Notes under the pieces: generated by a model
Told to the model about the DNA's origin: nothing
The model's input: only the letters and a program-made list of their open reading frames with translations
The model's database searches: none
Program-made: the position numbers and the translations under genes
Shown: piece after piece, positions 16,210 through 24,446 of the stretch
Position numbering within the stretch: the first letter of the stretch is position 1
Layout: each line of letters starts with the position of its first letter
DNA from: Paenirhizobium cremeum
Lineage (GTDB): Bacteria; Pseudomonadota; Alphaproteobacteria; Rhizobiales; Rhizobiaceae
Length of the DNA: 64,000 nt
Direction: 5' to 3'
NCBI RefSeq assembly: GCF_022884085.1
Contig: NZ_JAGGCS010000009.1
Location: 1 to 64,000, forward strand

Positions 16210-17184
16210 TCAGCGGCCGGCAGCCAGCTTGCGGAGGCCGTTCAGCGCCAGCGAGACGGCCGCGCCGATGAGAGCGGCCAGCATGATGATAAGATGCATG
16301 TTGACCGCCGCCTTGCCGAGCAGTTCGACCGCGGCCTTGTCGGCCGGAGCGCCCAGCGCCAGCGCGCCGGCAACGATGCCTGCCGGATAGGTGCCGACAC
16401 CGGCGGGGGCGTGAAAAGGCAGAACGGAAGACAGTTCCCCGCCGAGAGCGCCGCCGAAGCTCGCCGCCAGCGGTCCGACGCCCATGAGGCCGAGCGCCCA
16501 GGCGAAGACCAGAACCTTGACGCCCCAGTTGATGACCGTCACGATCCAGGCGCGCAGAAGCCCGCCAAGCGTTGCCGGCAACCCGTCTTCGATACCGTCG
16601 AGAATACGGCCGAGCTTGCCCTTGAGCTTCGGCCGCAGGAGCCGGAGAACCGGTCCCTTGATGAGATAGGCCGGAATGGGGGCCAGCAAGAAAGCAAGCC
16701 ACGACAACGCCGGCCAGAGCTTGTTTTCGGCTTCCAGAACCAGCCCTAAGCCACCCGCCGCCAGAAGTGCATGCAGGTCGAGAAGCCGCATCACCAGAAG
16801 GGCCGAGGTTCCATGCAGCAGCGGCACGCCGAACTCGGTGCGCATCAGCAGCGGAAAGCTGGTCTCGCCGCTGCGGAAGGGCAACATGATGTTCAAGAGG
16901 TTATGCACCTGGGCAAGATGGAAGAGCTCGATGAAGCGTCCGCCGGTCTGGCGCGGAAAGTAGTCATAGAGCCGCCAGGCGCGAACGAAATAGGTCGAGA
17001 CCAGAAGTCCGATGGCGAGCGCCACCGTGCCGTAGCCGATCGCTTGCCATTCGGCGAAGATCGTCGACCAGCCCCAGATGTAATGTACGAAGACGGCGTA
17101 GGCGAGAATGGCGGCCAGCGCGATCAGCGAAAGCCGATGACGGGCGAATGCCGAAGGGCGGCGCATGGCCGCATCGCTCTTCAT
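16210..17184 (-). CDS. Lysylphosphatidylglycerol-synthase TM-like / UPF0104 membrane protein
   Basis: This 324-residue integral membrane protein has about 8 hydrophobic helices. It contains the family landmarks HNLLNIMLPFRSGE (about 94-107) and GGELSSVLPFHAPAGVGTYPAG spanning about residues 246-267. The family (LPG_synthase_TM) contains flippases and putative lipid-linked sugar or lipid translocation proteins; catalytic LPG-synthase domains are absent. It is divergent from a polyprenyl-sugar GT2-GT39 pair, so a role in moving or handling a lipid-linked intermediate is plausible. Two in-frame ATGs (17184, 17166) are possible starts; neither has a strong ribosome-binding site. Confidence 0.75.
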   Translation of the reverse strand: MKSDAAMRRPSAFARHRLSLIALAAILAYAVFVHYIWGWSTIFAEWQAIGYGTVALAIGLLVSTYFVRAWRLYDYFPRQTGGRFIELFHLAQVHNLLNIMLPFRSGETSFPLLMRTEFGVPLLHGTSALLVMRLLDLHALLAAGGLGLVLEAENKLWPALSWLAFLLAPIPAYLIKGPVLRLLRPKLKGKLGRILDGIEDGLPATLGGLLRAWIVTVINWGVKVLVFAWALGLMGVGPLAASFGGALGGELSSVLPFHAPAGVGTYPAGIVAGALALGAPADKAAVELLGKAAVNMHLIIMLAALIGAAVSLALNGLRKLAAGR

Positions 17185-17275
17185 GGCGGTATCAAAACTT
17201 CCGAATTGCGCTCAATGCGTAGTTCCTATAACAAACGCCCCAACAAAAGCCAGTATTTTCCGGAGTCCTTCCCCC

Positions 17276-18277
17276 GTGTCGTTCGAACGCCTCGCCCTGC
17301 CCATTGAAGACGGTGCCTCCTATGCGGTCGAGCTGTCGCTCGTCGTGCCCGTCATGAACGAAGAGGAGAGCCTCGGCCCGCTGGTCGACCGCATTTGCGA
17401 CGCGATGAAGGGTTTCGACAAGAGCTGGGAACTGATCCTGATCGACGACGGCTCGACCGACCGCACGCTGTCCTATGCGCGCTCCTATCTCGGCCGGGAG
17501 GGCCTGGATCTCAGAATCATCGAGTTCCAGCGCAATTTCGGCAAGGCCGCCGGCCTGCAGGCCGGTTTCGACGCAGCGCGCGGCCGGCTGATCGCGACGC
17601 TCGACGGCGACCTGCAGAACGACCCCTACGACATCCCGTCGATGGTGGCCGAACTCGACGCCCGCGACCTCGACCTGCTCTGCGGCTGGCGCAAGGCACG
17701 GCAGGACGCGCTGGTCCTGCGCAAGATCCCGTCCTGGTGCGCCAATTATCTGATCGGCTCGGTTACCGGCGTCAAGATTCATGACAATGGCTGCGGGCTC
17801 AAGCTCTATCGCTCCGCCGTCATCAAGCAGGTCCGCATTCTCGGCGGCATGCACCGCTTCATTCCGGCCTGGGTCGCCTCGGTGGTGCCCTCCTCGCGGA
17901 TCGGCGAAGTGGTCGTCACCCATCACGCCCGCCAGTTCGGCGAATCGAAATACGGCATCTCGCGCACCATCCGCGTGTTCCTCGACCTTCTGTCGGTGCT
18001 GTTCTTCATGCGCTTCAAGCAGCGGCCCGGCCACTTCTTCGGCACGATCGGCCTTGTCATCGGCGCCATCAGCTCGCTGATCCTGCTTTATCTCTTCTGG
18101 GTGAAGTTCGGTCTCGGCCAGGATATCGGCACCCGTCCGCTGCTTCTCATCGGCGTGATGCTGTTCCTCACCTCGATCCAGATGATTACCACGGGCATTC
18201 TCGCCGAGATGCTGACGCGATCCTACGACACGCCGAAGAACTACGTGGTGCGCAAGACCTATCAGAAGGACGCGTGA
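17276..18277 (+). CDS. GT2 polyprenyl-phosphate glycosyltransferase (RgtE/DPM1/ArnC-like)
   Basis: This 333-residue protein has an N-terminal GT-A domain (about 15-240) with VVPVMNEEESL, DDGSTDRT and DGDLQ (DXD-like metal site), followed by two C-terminal transmembrane helices (about 245-310). This is the architecture of enzymes that load a sugar from a nucleotide donor onto a polyprenyl phosphate (DPM synthase, ArnC, rhizobial RgtE for galacturonic acid). The GTG at 17276 is chosen; the longer ORF would overlap the divergent gene. Its stop overlaps the next gene start by 4 nt, so translation is coupled. Confidence 0.85.
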   Translation: MSFERLALPIEDGASYAVELSLVVPVMNEEESLGPLVDRICDAMKGFDKSWELILIDDGSTDRTLSYARSYLGREGLDLRIIEFQRNFGKAAGLQAGFDAARGRLIATLDGDLQNDPYDIPSMVAELDARDLDLLCGWRKARQDALVLRKIPSWCANYLIGSVTGVKIHDNGCGLKLYRSAVIKQVRILGGMHRFIPAWVASVVPSSRIGEVVVTHHARQFGESKYGISRTIRVFLDLLSVLFFMRFKQRPGHFFGTIGLVIGAISSLILLYLFWVKFGLGQDIGTRPLLLIGVMLFLTSIQMITTGILAEMLTRSYDTPKNYVVRKTYQKDA

Positions 18278-19779
18278 ACGTGGTCGCCGCGCTCCGGCAG
18301 CGGCCGCAGCTCCTCTTCCTGCTGCTGGCGATCTATTTCATCGTAAATGTCGCCGTGCGGCTCGTCCTGCCGCACGAACTGGAACTCGACGAGGGGCAGC
18401 AGCTGTTCCTCGCCCAGTGGCTTGCTGTCGGATATGACAGCCAGCCGCCGCTCTACAACTGGCTGCAATATGGCGCCGAACAGGTGCTGGGGCCGACGCT
18501 CGCCTCCCTGTCGATCCTTAAAAACCTGATGCTCTTCGCGTCCTATTCGCTGTTTGCCGTGACGGCGGCGACGGTGCTGCGTTCACGCGATCTCGCGATC
18601 GTCGCAACGCTCGGTCTCCTGACCATGCCGCAGGTCAGCTTCGAGGCGCAGCGCGACCTGACCCATACCGTCGCCGTGATCTTCACCGCCTGCCTCTTCC
18701 TCTTCGCGCTGGTCAGGGCGATCAAATCGCCGACCATCGCGAACTATGCGCTGACCGGCCTTGCCATCGGGCTCGGCTTCATCGCCAAGTACAATTTCGT
18801 GCTGCTGCCGGCGGCGGCGGCGCTGGCCATGCTGATGGAGCCGGAATTCCGTCGCCGCGTGCTCGACTGGCGCGTTGTCCTGATGGTCGCCGTCGCTGCC
18901 CTTGTCGCCCTGCCGCACGGGCTCTGGTTCCTCGATCACCTCGATATCGCCACCGGACGGACGATCGGAAAGCTGACGTCGGCAGGCGCGACAAGCAGGA
19001 TCGGGCAGATCAATACGGGCCTCTTTTCCCTTGTTGCCGCCACCATCGGTTTCTCGATCATTACGCTTGCGGTCTTCGCCATCGCTTTCGGACGCGACCT
19101 CACCCGGGCGTTTTCGGCCTCCAGCCCGTGGAGCCGGCTGACCGGGCGGATCATGCTGATCTCGGCGGCGGTTGTCGTGCTGCTCGTGGTCTTCGGCGGC
19201 GCGACGCAGATCAAGGACCGCTGGCTGACGCCGTTTTTTCTCGTGCTTCCGCTCTATCTCTGCCTGAAGATCGAAGCGGCCGGCCTTGCGAGCGAGCGGC
19301 TGCTGCCCCGCTTCCTGCCGATCGGCATCGGGGCGATGGTGCTGATCCCGCTCATCCTGCTGGTACGCATCCCGGTTCACGGCATGACCGGCCACTATGA
19401 AAAGAACAACGTGCCTTATGCCGAGGCTGTCCATAGAATGCTGGCGAGCGAAGCGAACCCTCCGTCGCTGGTCGTCGCCTCGGACCAGCAGTTGGCCGGA
19501 AACATCCGCCTTCAGGCCCCGGATGTTCCGGTAATGCTTCCGGAATACGAAGCCTTCCTCAAGCCCTTCGCTTTCGACGGCACCCATCCGGTCATGGTCG
19601 TCTGGCGCAATCGCGGAAAAGCCGACCTGCCCCTGCCGGACGGACTTGCCGGATGGTTATCGACCCATGGGGGCCTCAAGGTCTCCGAAATCCGGACTGT
19701 CGCCCTGCCCTATCATTTCGGCCGAGCGGGCGATCTCTACCATTTCGCCTACAGCTATATTTATCCCAGGGCGGAGTGA
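18274..19779 (+). CDS. GT39/ArnT-like membrane glycosyltransferase (Rgt-like)
   Basis: This 501-residue protein has about 10-11 transmembrane helices and an early periplasmic loop with the acidic pair in ELELDEGQQ, the PMT_2/ArnT feature that binds a polyprenyl-phosphate sugar. The C-terminal 120 residues form a periplasmic domain. It should move a sugar from the lipid carrier made by the upstream GT2 onto an envelope acceptor such as lipid A or LPS core, as rhizobial RgtA-D do with galacturonic acid. The GTG start overlaps the upstream stop (GTGA). Acceptor and sugar are inferred. Confidence 0.83.
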   Translation: MNVVAALRQRPQLLFLLLAIYFIVNVAVRLVLPHELELDEGQQLFLAQWLAVGYDSQPPLYNWLQYGAEQVLGPTLASLSILKNLMLFASYSLFAVTAATVLRSRDLAIVATLGLLTMPQVSFEAQRDLTHTVAVIFTACLFLFALVRAIKSPTIANYALTGLAIGLGFIAKYNFVLLPAAAALAMLMEPEFRRRVLDWRVVLMVAVAALVALPHGLWFLDHLDIATGRTIGKLTSAGATSRIGQINTGLFSLVAATIGFSIITLAVFAIAFGRDLTRAFSASSPWSRLTGRIMLISAAVVVLLVVFGGATQIKDRWLTPFFLVLPLYLCLKIEAAGLASERLLPRFLPIGIGAMVLIPLILLVRIPVHGMTGHYEKNNVPYAEAVHRMLASEANPPSLVVASDQQLAGNIRLQAPDVPVMLPEYEAFLKPFAFDGTHPVMVVWRNRGKADLPLPDGLAGWLSTHGGLKVSEIRTVALPYHFGRAGDLYHFAYSYIYPRAE

Positions 19780-19788
19780 GACCTTCCT

Positions 19789-20262
19789 TCATTCCTCGAT
19801 GATGACCGGCTCACACCGGACCGGAAAATTCACCGAATTGGCGATGAAACACTTCTCGTGCGCCTCGTCATGGAGTTCGGCCGCGATCTGCGGATAGGTG
19901 CCCGCCTTGATCGTCACGCGCGGCTTCAGCACGACCTCGGTGAAGCGGCCGGCGCCATCCTCGTCCATGACCATCGTCCCCTCGGCATGATCCTCATACG
20001 CAATCACGATCACGCCCGACACCGAACAGAAGTGCAGATACCAGAGCTTGTGACAGGCTGAGAGCGAAGCGACGAGCAGGTCCTCGGGGTTCCAGCGCGC
20101 CGCATCGCCGCGGAAGGCGGGGTCGGACGATCCGGGAATGTCAGGCTTGCCGTCCGCCGAAATCACATGATCGCGGCCATATTCGCGATAGCCGGACGTG
20201 CCGGTTCCGAGATTGCCCTGCCATGTCACAGTGACGCGGTATTCGTGCTGCTTGCCAGCCAT
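19789..20262 (-). CDS. OsmC family peroxiredoxin-like protein
   Basis: This 157-residue protein has the two redox cysteines of the OsmC/Ohr fold, C70 (SLSACHKLWYLHF) and C138 (HEKCFIANS), and the WNPEDLLVASLSAC stretch. It should reduce organic hydroperoxides, probably with lipoyl or thiol donors. The start at 20262 (MAGKQHEY) matches the family start; the long upstream extension of the ORF is not supported. The gene is divergent from the His-rich PadR operon. Confidence 0.88.
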   Translation of the reverse strand: MAGKQHEYRVTVTWQGNLGTGTSGYREYGRDHVISADGKPDIPGSSDPAFRGDAARWNPEDLLVASLSACHKLWYLHFCSVSGVIVIAYEDHAEGTMVMDEDGAGRFTEVVLKPRVTIKAGTYPQIAAELHDEAHEKCFIANSVNFPVRCEPVIIEE

Positions 20263-20393
20263 GTTTTCAACGCCTTCCCAATGTCTCGTTGCGGGTGACG
20301 ATATGTCAACGCGCTCACGCCTCCAAGCCGGCAATGATCCCGCCTGCGGATCGCTGCACCGGAAAAATTTCCGGACGCCTCTTGCTTCGATAG

Positions 20394-20413
20394 ATTTACG
20401 ATATATCTTAGAT
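20394..20413. promoter_or_regulatory. PadR-type operator palindrome
   Basis: ATtTAcGATATATCtTAgAT is a 20-bp palindrome apart from four paired positions, with a perfect GATATATC core. It lies 33 bp before the padR-like start and fits autoregulation. A/T-rich ATAT-core sites are usual for PadR proteins. Confidence 0.55.
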
Positions 20414-20446
20414 GCAATTAAATACGGTCTAAAGGAACCAGACATC

Positions 20447-21022
20447 ATGAAACACTTTCATTTCGGACGGCATGGTCACGAACATGCCTGGCATGCCATG
20501 CGGCACGGCTTCTTCGGCGGCGGGCCGGACGGTCCGCGCGGACGCGGACGTGGCGGAGAACGCCGCCGCATGTTCGAAGGCGGCGAGCTGCGGCTCGTGC
20601 TCCTGAAGCTGATCGAGGAACAGCCCCGCCATGGCTACGACCTCATCCGGGAAATCGAGAACCGCTCCGGCGGCGCTTATGCGCCGAGCCCCGGCGTGGT
20701 CTATCCCACCATGACTCTGCTCCTCGACATGGGGCTTGCCGAGGAAGAAACCAGCGAAGGCCCGCGCAAGCTGCTCGCCATCACCGAAGCAGGGCGTCAG
20801 CATCTTTCGGAGCGGGCCGACGAGGTGACGGTCGCGATGGCCCGCCTCGAAGCATTGGCGAAGGTCAGCGAGCGCACGGATGCCGCTCCCGTGCGCCGCG
20901 CCATGCAAAACCTCAAGGCCGCCCTGCAGGATCGCCTGTCACAAGACGGCGTCAGCCGCGAAACGCAGCTCGAAGTCGCCCGCATTCTCGATGAAGCAGC
21001 AAGCCGGATCGAAAGGATCTGA
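20447..21022 (+). CDS. PadR family regulator with His-rich N-terminus (YqjI-like)
   Basis: This 191-residue protein has a His/Gly/Arg-rich N-terminal tail (about 1-40, with His at residues 3, 5, 9, 11, 13, 16 and 20), then a PadR winged helix (about 42-115; LRLVLLKLIEEQPRHGYDLI, PSPGVVYPTMTLL) and a C-terminal dimerising helix. E. coli YqjI has a similar metal-binding N-terminal extension and represses a ferric-siderophore reductase gene in response to nickel and iron. Here the next gene, 2 bp on, is DUF2218, a domain often linked to siderophore-interacting proteins. Start 20447 follows AAAGGA. Confidence 0.85.
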   Translation: MKHFHFGRHGHEHAWHAMRHGFFGGGPDGPRGRGRGGERRRMFEGGELRLVLLKLIEEQPRHGYDLIREIENRSGGAYAPSPGVVYPTMTLLLDMGLAEEETSEGPRKLLAITEAGRQHLSERADEVTVAMARLEALAKVSERTDAAPVRRAMQNLKAALQDRLSQDGVSRETQLEVARILDEAASRIERI

Positions 21023-21024
21023 AC

Positions 21025-21312
21025 ATGACCAAGGCAATAGCCATCGTGCCGACCGAAAACGGCTGGAAATACCTGCAGCAGCTCTGCAAGCACTGGGCAC
21101 ACAAGCTCGAGGTCGAACTCGGCGAAAAGAGCGGGATCGTCCGCTTCTCCGAGGCGGTCGCGACAATGCGTGCCGATGATACCGGGCTGACGGTCGAACT
21201 CGAAGCCGTCTCCCCGGAGGTTCTGGAGCGGATGAAGGGCGTGGTGTCGAGCCATCTCGACCGTTTCGCGTTCCGCGAGGCGCCGCTTCCCTTCGAATGG
21301 AAGGCCGCCTGA
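21025..21312 (+). CDS. DUF2218 family protein
   Basis: This 95-residue protein (SENGWKYL-like start, LCKHWAHKLEVE, VELEA..PEVLERMKGVVSSHLDRFAFRE) matches DUF2218, which occurs alone or beside siderophore-interacting FAD reductases. Conserved His residues in KHWAHK could bind metal or heme. It lies 2 bp after the PadR stop, so they form an operon and it is likely metal-regulated. The ferric reductase usually paired with this set is not in the window. Confidence 0.83.
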   Translation: MTKAIAIVPTENGWKYLQQLCKHWAHKLEVELGEKSGIVRFSEAVATMRADDTGLTVELEAVSPEVLERMKGVVSSHLDRFAFREAPLPFEWKAA

Positions 21313-21328
21313 GCGACCGGCGGCCAAT

Positions 21329-21431
21329 AGAGCATTTCCGGTGAAAACGGAATCGCCTCCAATGCTCTATCTCTTTGGTTTCACGCAATTCCGGACGCAA
21401 AACCGGTTCCCACTTTTGCTGGAATTGCTCT
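21329..21431. repeat. Rhizobial RIME-like intergenic palindromic element
   Basis: A 103-bp element runs from AGAGCA to TGCTCT. It contains two palindromic units: AGAGCATT (21329-21336) with AATGCTCT (21361-21368), and GCAATTCC (21385-21392) with GGAATTGC (21421-21428). Sequence of this kind is common between Rhizobiaceae genes (RIME / palindromic mosaic elements). It separates DUF2218 from a convergent aminotransferase gene. Confidence 0.75.
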
Positions 21432-21437
21432 AGAACG

Positions 21438-21466
21438 AAAAAGGCCGGCGTTTCGCCGGCCTTTTT
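21438..21466. terminator. Bidirectional intrinsic terminator
   Basis: GGCCGGCG (21443-21450) and CGCCGGCC (21454-21461) enclose TTT, flanked by AAAAA on the left and TTTTT on the right, so it terminates both the PadR-DUF2218 operon and the convergent aminotransferase. Confidence 0.88.
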
Positions 21467-21475
21467 GCTGTCAGC

Positions 21476-22846
21476 CTATTCCTTGTGGTTGTCCTTCAAC
21501 CAGTCGAGACCCTTGCGCAGCGTGTCGACCGCCTGGTCGATCTCCGAGCGGGAAATGACGAGCGGCGGCGAGAACAGCATGCGGTCGCCGGTGGCGCGCA
21601 GGATGACGCCGTTCGATACGCACTGGTTGCGCACCAGCGTGCCGACCTCGTCGGGCTTGGCAAAACGGCGGCGGGTCGATTTGTCGGCGGCGATCTGGAC
21701 CGCGCCCATCAGGCCGACGCTGACAGCTTCGCCGACGAGGTCGTGATCGGTAAGCGAGGCGAGCGCCTGGGCGAGATAGGGACCGACATCGTCACGCACA
21801 CGTTCGACGAGACGCTCTTCCTCGATGATCCGCAGGTTCTCGATGGCTGCGGCTGCGGAAACCGGATGACCGGAATAGGTGTAACCGTGATAGAAGTCGC
21901 CGAGTTCCTCGGTCATCACCTTGGCGACCCGCTCGGAAACGAGCACGCCGCCGATCGGCAGGTAGCCGGAAGACAGGCCCTTGGCAATCGGTGCGAGATC
22001 CGGCTCGAAATCGTAATACTGATGGCCGAACCAGGTGCCGAGACGGCCGAAGCCGCAGATCACTTCATCGGCGACCAGGAGGATGTTGTACTTCCTGGCG
22101 ATGCGCTTGATTTCCGGCCAGTAGGTGGACGGCGGGACGATGACGCCGCCGGCCCCCTGGATCGGCTCGGCAACGAAAGCGGCCACGTTCTCTTCCCCGA
22201 GTTCGAGGATCTTGTCCTCGAGTTCCTTCGCGACCTTGAGGCCGAATTCCTCCGGCGAAAGGTCGCCGCCCTCGGCATACCAATAGGGCTGGTTGATATG
22301 GGCGATGCCGGGGATCGGCAGGTTGCCCTGCTCATGCATCCACTTCATGCCGCCGAGCGAGGCGCCGGCAACGGTCGAGCCGTGATAGGCGTTCTTGCGG
22401 GCGATCACCATCGTCTTGGTTTCGTGGCCGAGCGCCTTCCAGTAGACGCGCGCCATGCGGAACCAGGTGTCGGAGGCCTCGGAGCCGGAATTGGTGAAGA
22501 AAACATGCTTGAGCGTCGGCCCGGTGAAGCTTGCGATCTTCTGGGCGAGCAGCGTGGTCGGCGGTGTCGTGGTGCCGAAGAAGGTGTTGTAGTAGGGCAG
22601 TTCCTGCATCTGGGCATAGGCCGCCTCGGCAATCGAGTTGCGGCCATAGCCGACATTCACGCACCACAGGCCGGCGAAGGCGTCGAGATACTGCTTGCCA
22701 TTCGAATCCCAGATATGCACGCCCTCCGCACGGTTGATGATCTTGGTGCCGGCTGCATTCAGCTTCTTCATGTCGGAGAAGGGATGCAGGTGATGGGCGG
22801 CGTCGATGGCGCCGAGATTGGAAAGCGCAGCAGCATTTTTCGTCAT
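21476..22846 (-). CDS. Class III aminotransferase (putrescine/omega-amino:pyruvate type, SpuC-like)
   Basis: This 456-residue fold-type I, class III PLP enzyme has NSGSEASDTWFRMAR for phosphate binding, YHGSTVAGASLGG, DEVICGFGR with the PLP-binding Asp, and Schiff-base Lys in IAKGLSSGYLPIGG. Relatives transfer the terminal amino group of putrescine or other omega-amines to pyruvate. The ATG at 22846 is the family start; the ORF runs open further upstream without support. It is divergent from a glutamine-synthetase-like gene of the gamma-glutamylation route, which supports a polyamine role. Confidence 0.85.
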   Translation of the reverse strand: MTKNAAALSNLGAIDAAHHLHPFSDMKKLNAAGTKIINRAEGVHIWDSNGKQYLDAFAGLWCVNVGYGRNSIAEAAYAQMQELPYYNTFFGTTTPPTTLLAQKIASFTGPTLKHVFFTNSGSEASDTWFRMARVYWKALGHETKTMVIARKNAYHGSTVAGASLGGMKWMHEQGNLPIPGIAHINQPYWYAEGGDLSPEEFGLKVAKELEDKILELGEENVAAFVAEPIQGAGGVIVPPSTYWPEIKRIARKYNILLVADEVICGFGRLGTWFGHQYYDFEPDLAPIAKGLSSGYLPIGGVLVSERVAKVMTEELGDFYHGYTYSGHPVSAAAAIENLRIIEEERLVERVRDDVGPYLAQALASLTDHDLVGEAVSVGLMGAVQIAADKSTRRRFAKPDEVGTLVRNQCVSNGVILRATGDRMLFSPPLVISRSEIDQAVDTLRKGLDWLKDNHKE

Positions 22847-23051
22847 GGCATTTATTCCCCGAAGCAAGCACGAACGACGGGGCCGGACGCGCCGGTAAAG
22901 GCTGATCCGCGGGGTCGTCTGCCTTGCCAGATTGAAAGGCGGAAGTTTATCGGCTACGAACATGACCTTCCAAAATGCGTTTGGCAAGGGCGTCGATTTC
23001 CCACTTCCTGCGGCCAAATTGCCCCTCAATTCGCCAGCGAGAAGCATTTTC
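22847..23051. promoter_or_regulatory. Divergent promoter region of the aminotransferase/GS-like pair
   Basis: This 205-bp gap must hold both promoters. I see no unambiguous operator; both genes have only moderate ribosome-binding sites (GGGGA, GAGAAG). Confidence 0.4.
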
Positions 23052-24410
23052 ATGACCGATTTGTCCAAGGCCGCCGAAAATCCCGCAGCCGACCCGTCCG
23101 CGCGCATCGAAGTCCTGCTCGTCGGCATGAGCGGCGACCTGCGCGGCAAGATGATCCCAATAAAGGCCGAGGATAAAGTCTGGAAAAATGCCGTGCGCCT
23201 GCCGGCCTCCACCCAGTCGCTGGACATATGGGGCGACGACAACGACGACATCACCCGCATTTCCCTCACGCTCGGAGATCCCGACGGCATCTGCGTCGCC
23301 GACAGGCGATCCCTCACCGCCCTTCCCTGGGGGCCGGCCGGTTCCAAGCAGGTGCTCGCCACCATGCACACGCTGGACGGCAATCCGCATTACATCTGCC
23401 CGCGCGCGATCCTTGCGAATGTGCTGAAACGCTATGAAGAGCGCGGCCTCACCCCGGTCGTTGCCACCGAACTCGAATTTTATGTGATACAGCCCAATTT
23501 CCGTGAAACCGGCAAGCCGTTGCCGCCGAAGGAACTGGTAATGCAGGGCGAGGCCGAGGGCTTCCAACTCTACGACATGCGCGCGACCGCCGCGATGGAG
23601 GACTATCTCGACACGGTGCGCCGCTACTGCGACGCGATGAAACTTCCGGTCGATGCGACGACGGCGGAATTCGGCCCCGGTCAGTTCGAGGTAAACCTCC
23701 TGCACCGGCCCGACGCGCTGGCGGCCGCGGACGACTGCGTCTACCTGAAGCGCGTCGTCGATTTCGCCGCCCGCCGTCATGGCCTGAAGGCCACCTGCAT
23801 GGCCAAGCCATACAGCGATCAGGCCGGTTCCGGCCTGCATGTGCATGCGTCAATCATCGATAGGGACGGCAAGAACATCCTCGACGCAAAGGGCGGCGAT
23901 CCGGTGAAGCTGAAGTCGATCACCGCCGGCATGCTGAAGACCATGCAGGAAGCCCAGCTCGTCTTCGCCCCCTTCGCCAATTCCTTCCGCCGCTTCCAGC
24001 CGGGTTCATTCGCGCCCGACAAGATCGACTGGGGGTTCGGCAATCGCGGCACGGCGATCCGCATTCCCGACAAGGACGGACCCGCGGCCCGCATCGAGCA
24101 TCGCGTGGCCGGCGCGGACGCCAATCCTTATCTGCTGCTTGCGGCGATCCTCGGCGGCATGCTGCTCGGCCTCGACGAAACGCTCGACCCCGGCCCAGTC
24201 ACCAGCCCGGACAGCGCGCCGGAAAACCCCGAAATCCTGACCCACGACTTCCTGACGGCCGTCGATCGCTTCAGGGCATCCCCGTTCATCGCCGATATCT
24301 TCGGCTCCGAATACCAGCGCATCTACGGCGACACCAAGCGCAAGGAAGCAATCACCTACCTGCGCACCGTCTCGAGCTTCGACTACCAGACCTATCTGCC
24401 GCGCATCTGA
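23052..24410 (+). CDS. Glutamine synthetase family protein (PuuA-like gamma-glutamyl-amine ligase)
   Basis: This 452-residue protein has a GS beta-grasp domain (about 20-110) and catalytic domain (about 125-450). Key GS segments are visible: ATELEFYV (Glu metal ligand), GPGQFEVN, GSGLHVHAS (ammonia/His site), NRGTAIRIP and RIEHRVAGADANPYL. It is closer to gamma-glutamylputrescine synthetase and related amide ligases than to housekeeping GlnA, as the adenylylation Tyr motif is not evident. It is divergent from a putrescine-type aminotransferase. The amine substrate is inferred. Confidence 0.85.
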   Translation: MTDLSKAAENPAADPSARIEVLLVGMSGDLRGKMIPIKAEDKVWKNAVRLPASTQSLDIWGDDNDDITRISLTLGDPDGICVADRRSLTALPWGPAGSKQVLATMHTLDGNPHYICPRAILANVLKRYEERGLTPVVATELEFYVIQPNFRETGKPLPPKELVMQGEAEGFQLYDMRATAAMEDYLDTVRRYCDAMKLPVDATTAEFGPGQFEVNLLHRPDALAAADDCVYLKRVVDFAARRHGLKATCMAKPYSDQAGSGLHVHASIIDRDGKNILDAKGGDPVKLKSITAGMLKTMQEAQLVFAPFANSFRRFQPGSFAPDKIDWGFGNRGTAIRIPDKDGPAARIEHRVAGADANPYLLLAAILGGMLLGLDETLDPGPVTSPDSAPENPEILTHDFLTAVDRFRASPFIADIFGSEYQRIYGDTKRKEAITYLRTVSSFDYQTYLPRI

Positions 24411-24446
24411 GCCGCCGCCCGTCTTTTGCGCAAGTGCGGGGCGCCG

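Noticed and set aside
17165..17275. N-terminal extension of the GT2 protein from ATG 17165
   Set aside because: It would overlap the divergent membrane-protein gene and precede the GT-A domain with unrelated sequence; GTG 17276 fits.
21329..21431. Palindromic region as an sRNA or riboswitch
   Set aside because: Sequence and layout match a dispersed rhizobial intergenic palindrome between convergent genes; no start codon lies downstream to regulate.
22932..23051. N-terminal extension of the GS-like protein from 22932
   Set aside because: The extra 40 residues are not GS-like and overlap the divergent promoter region; ATG 23052 fits the family start.
21485..23176. 563-codon open frame antisense to the aminotransferase
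   Set aside because: Shadow of the class III aminotransferase; composition is Arg/Gly/Asp-rich without motifs.
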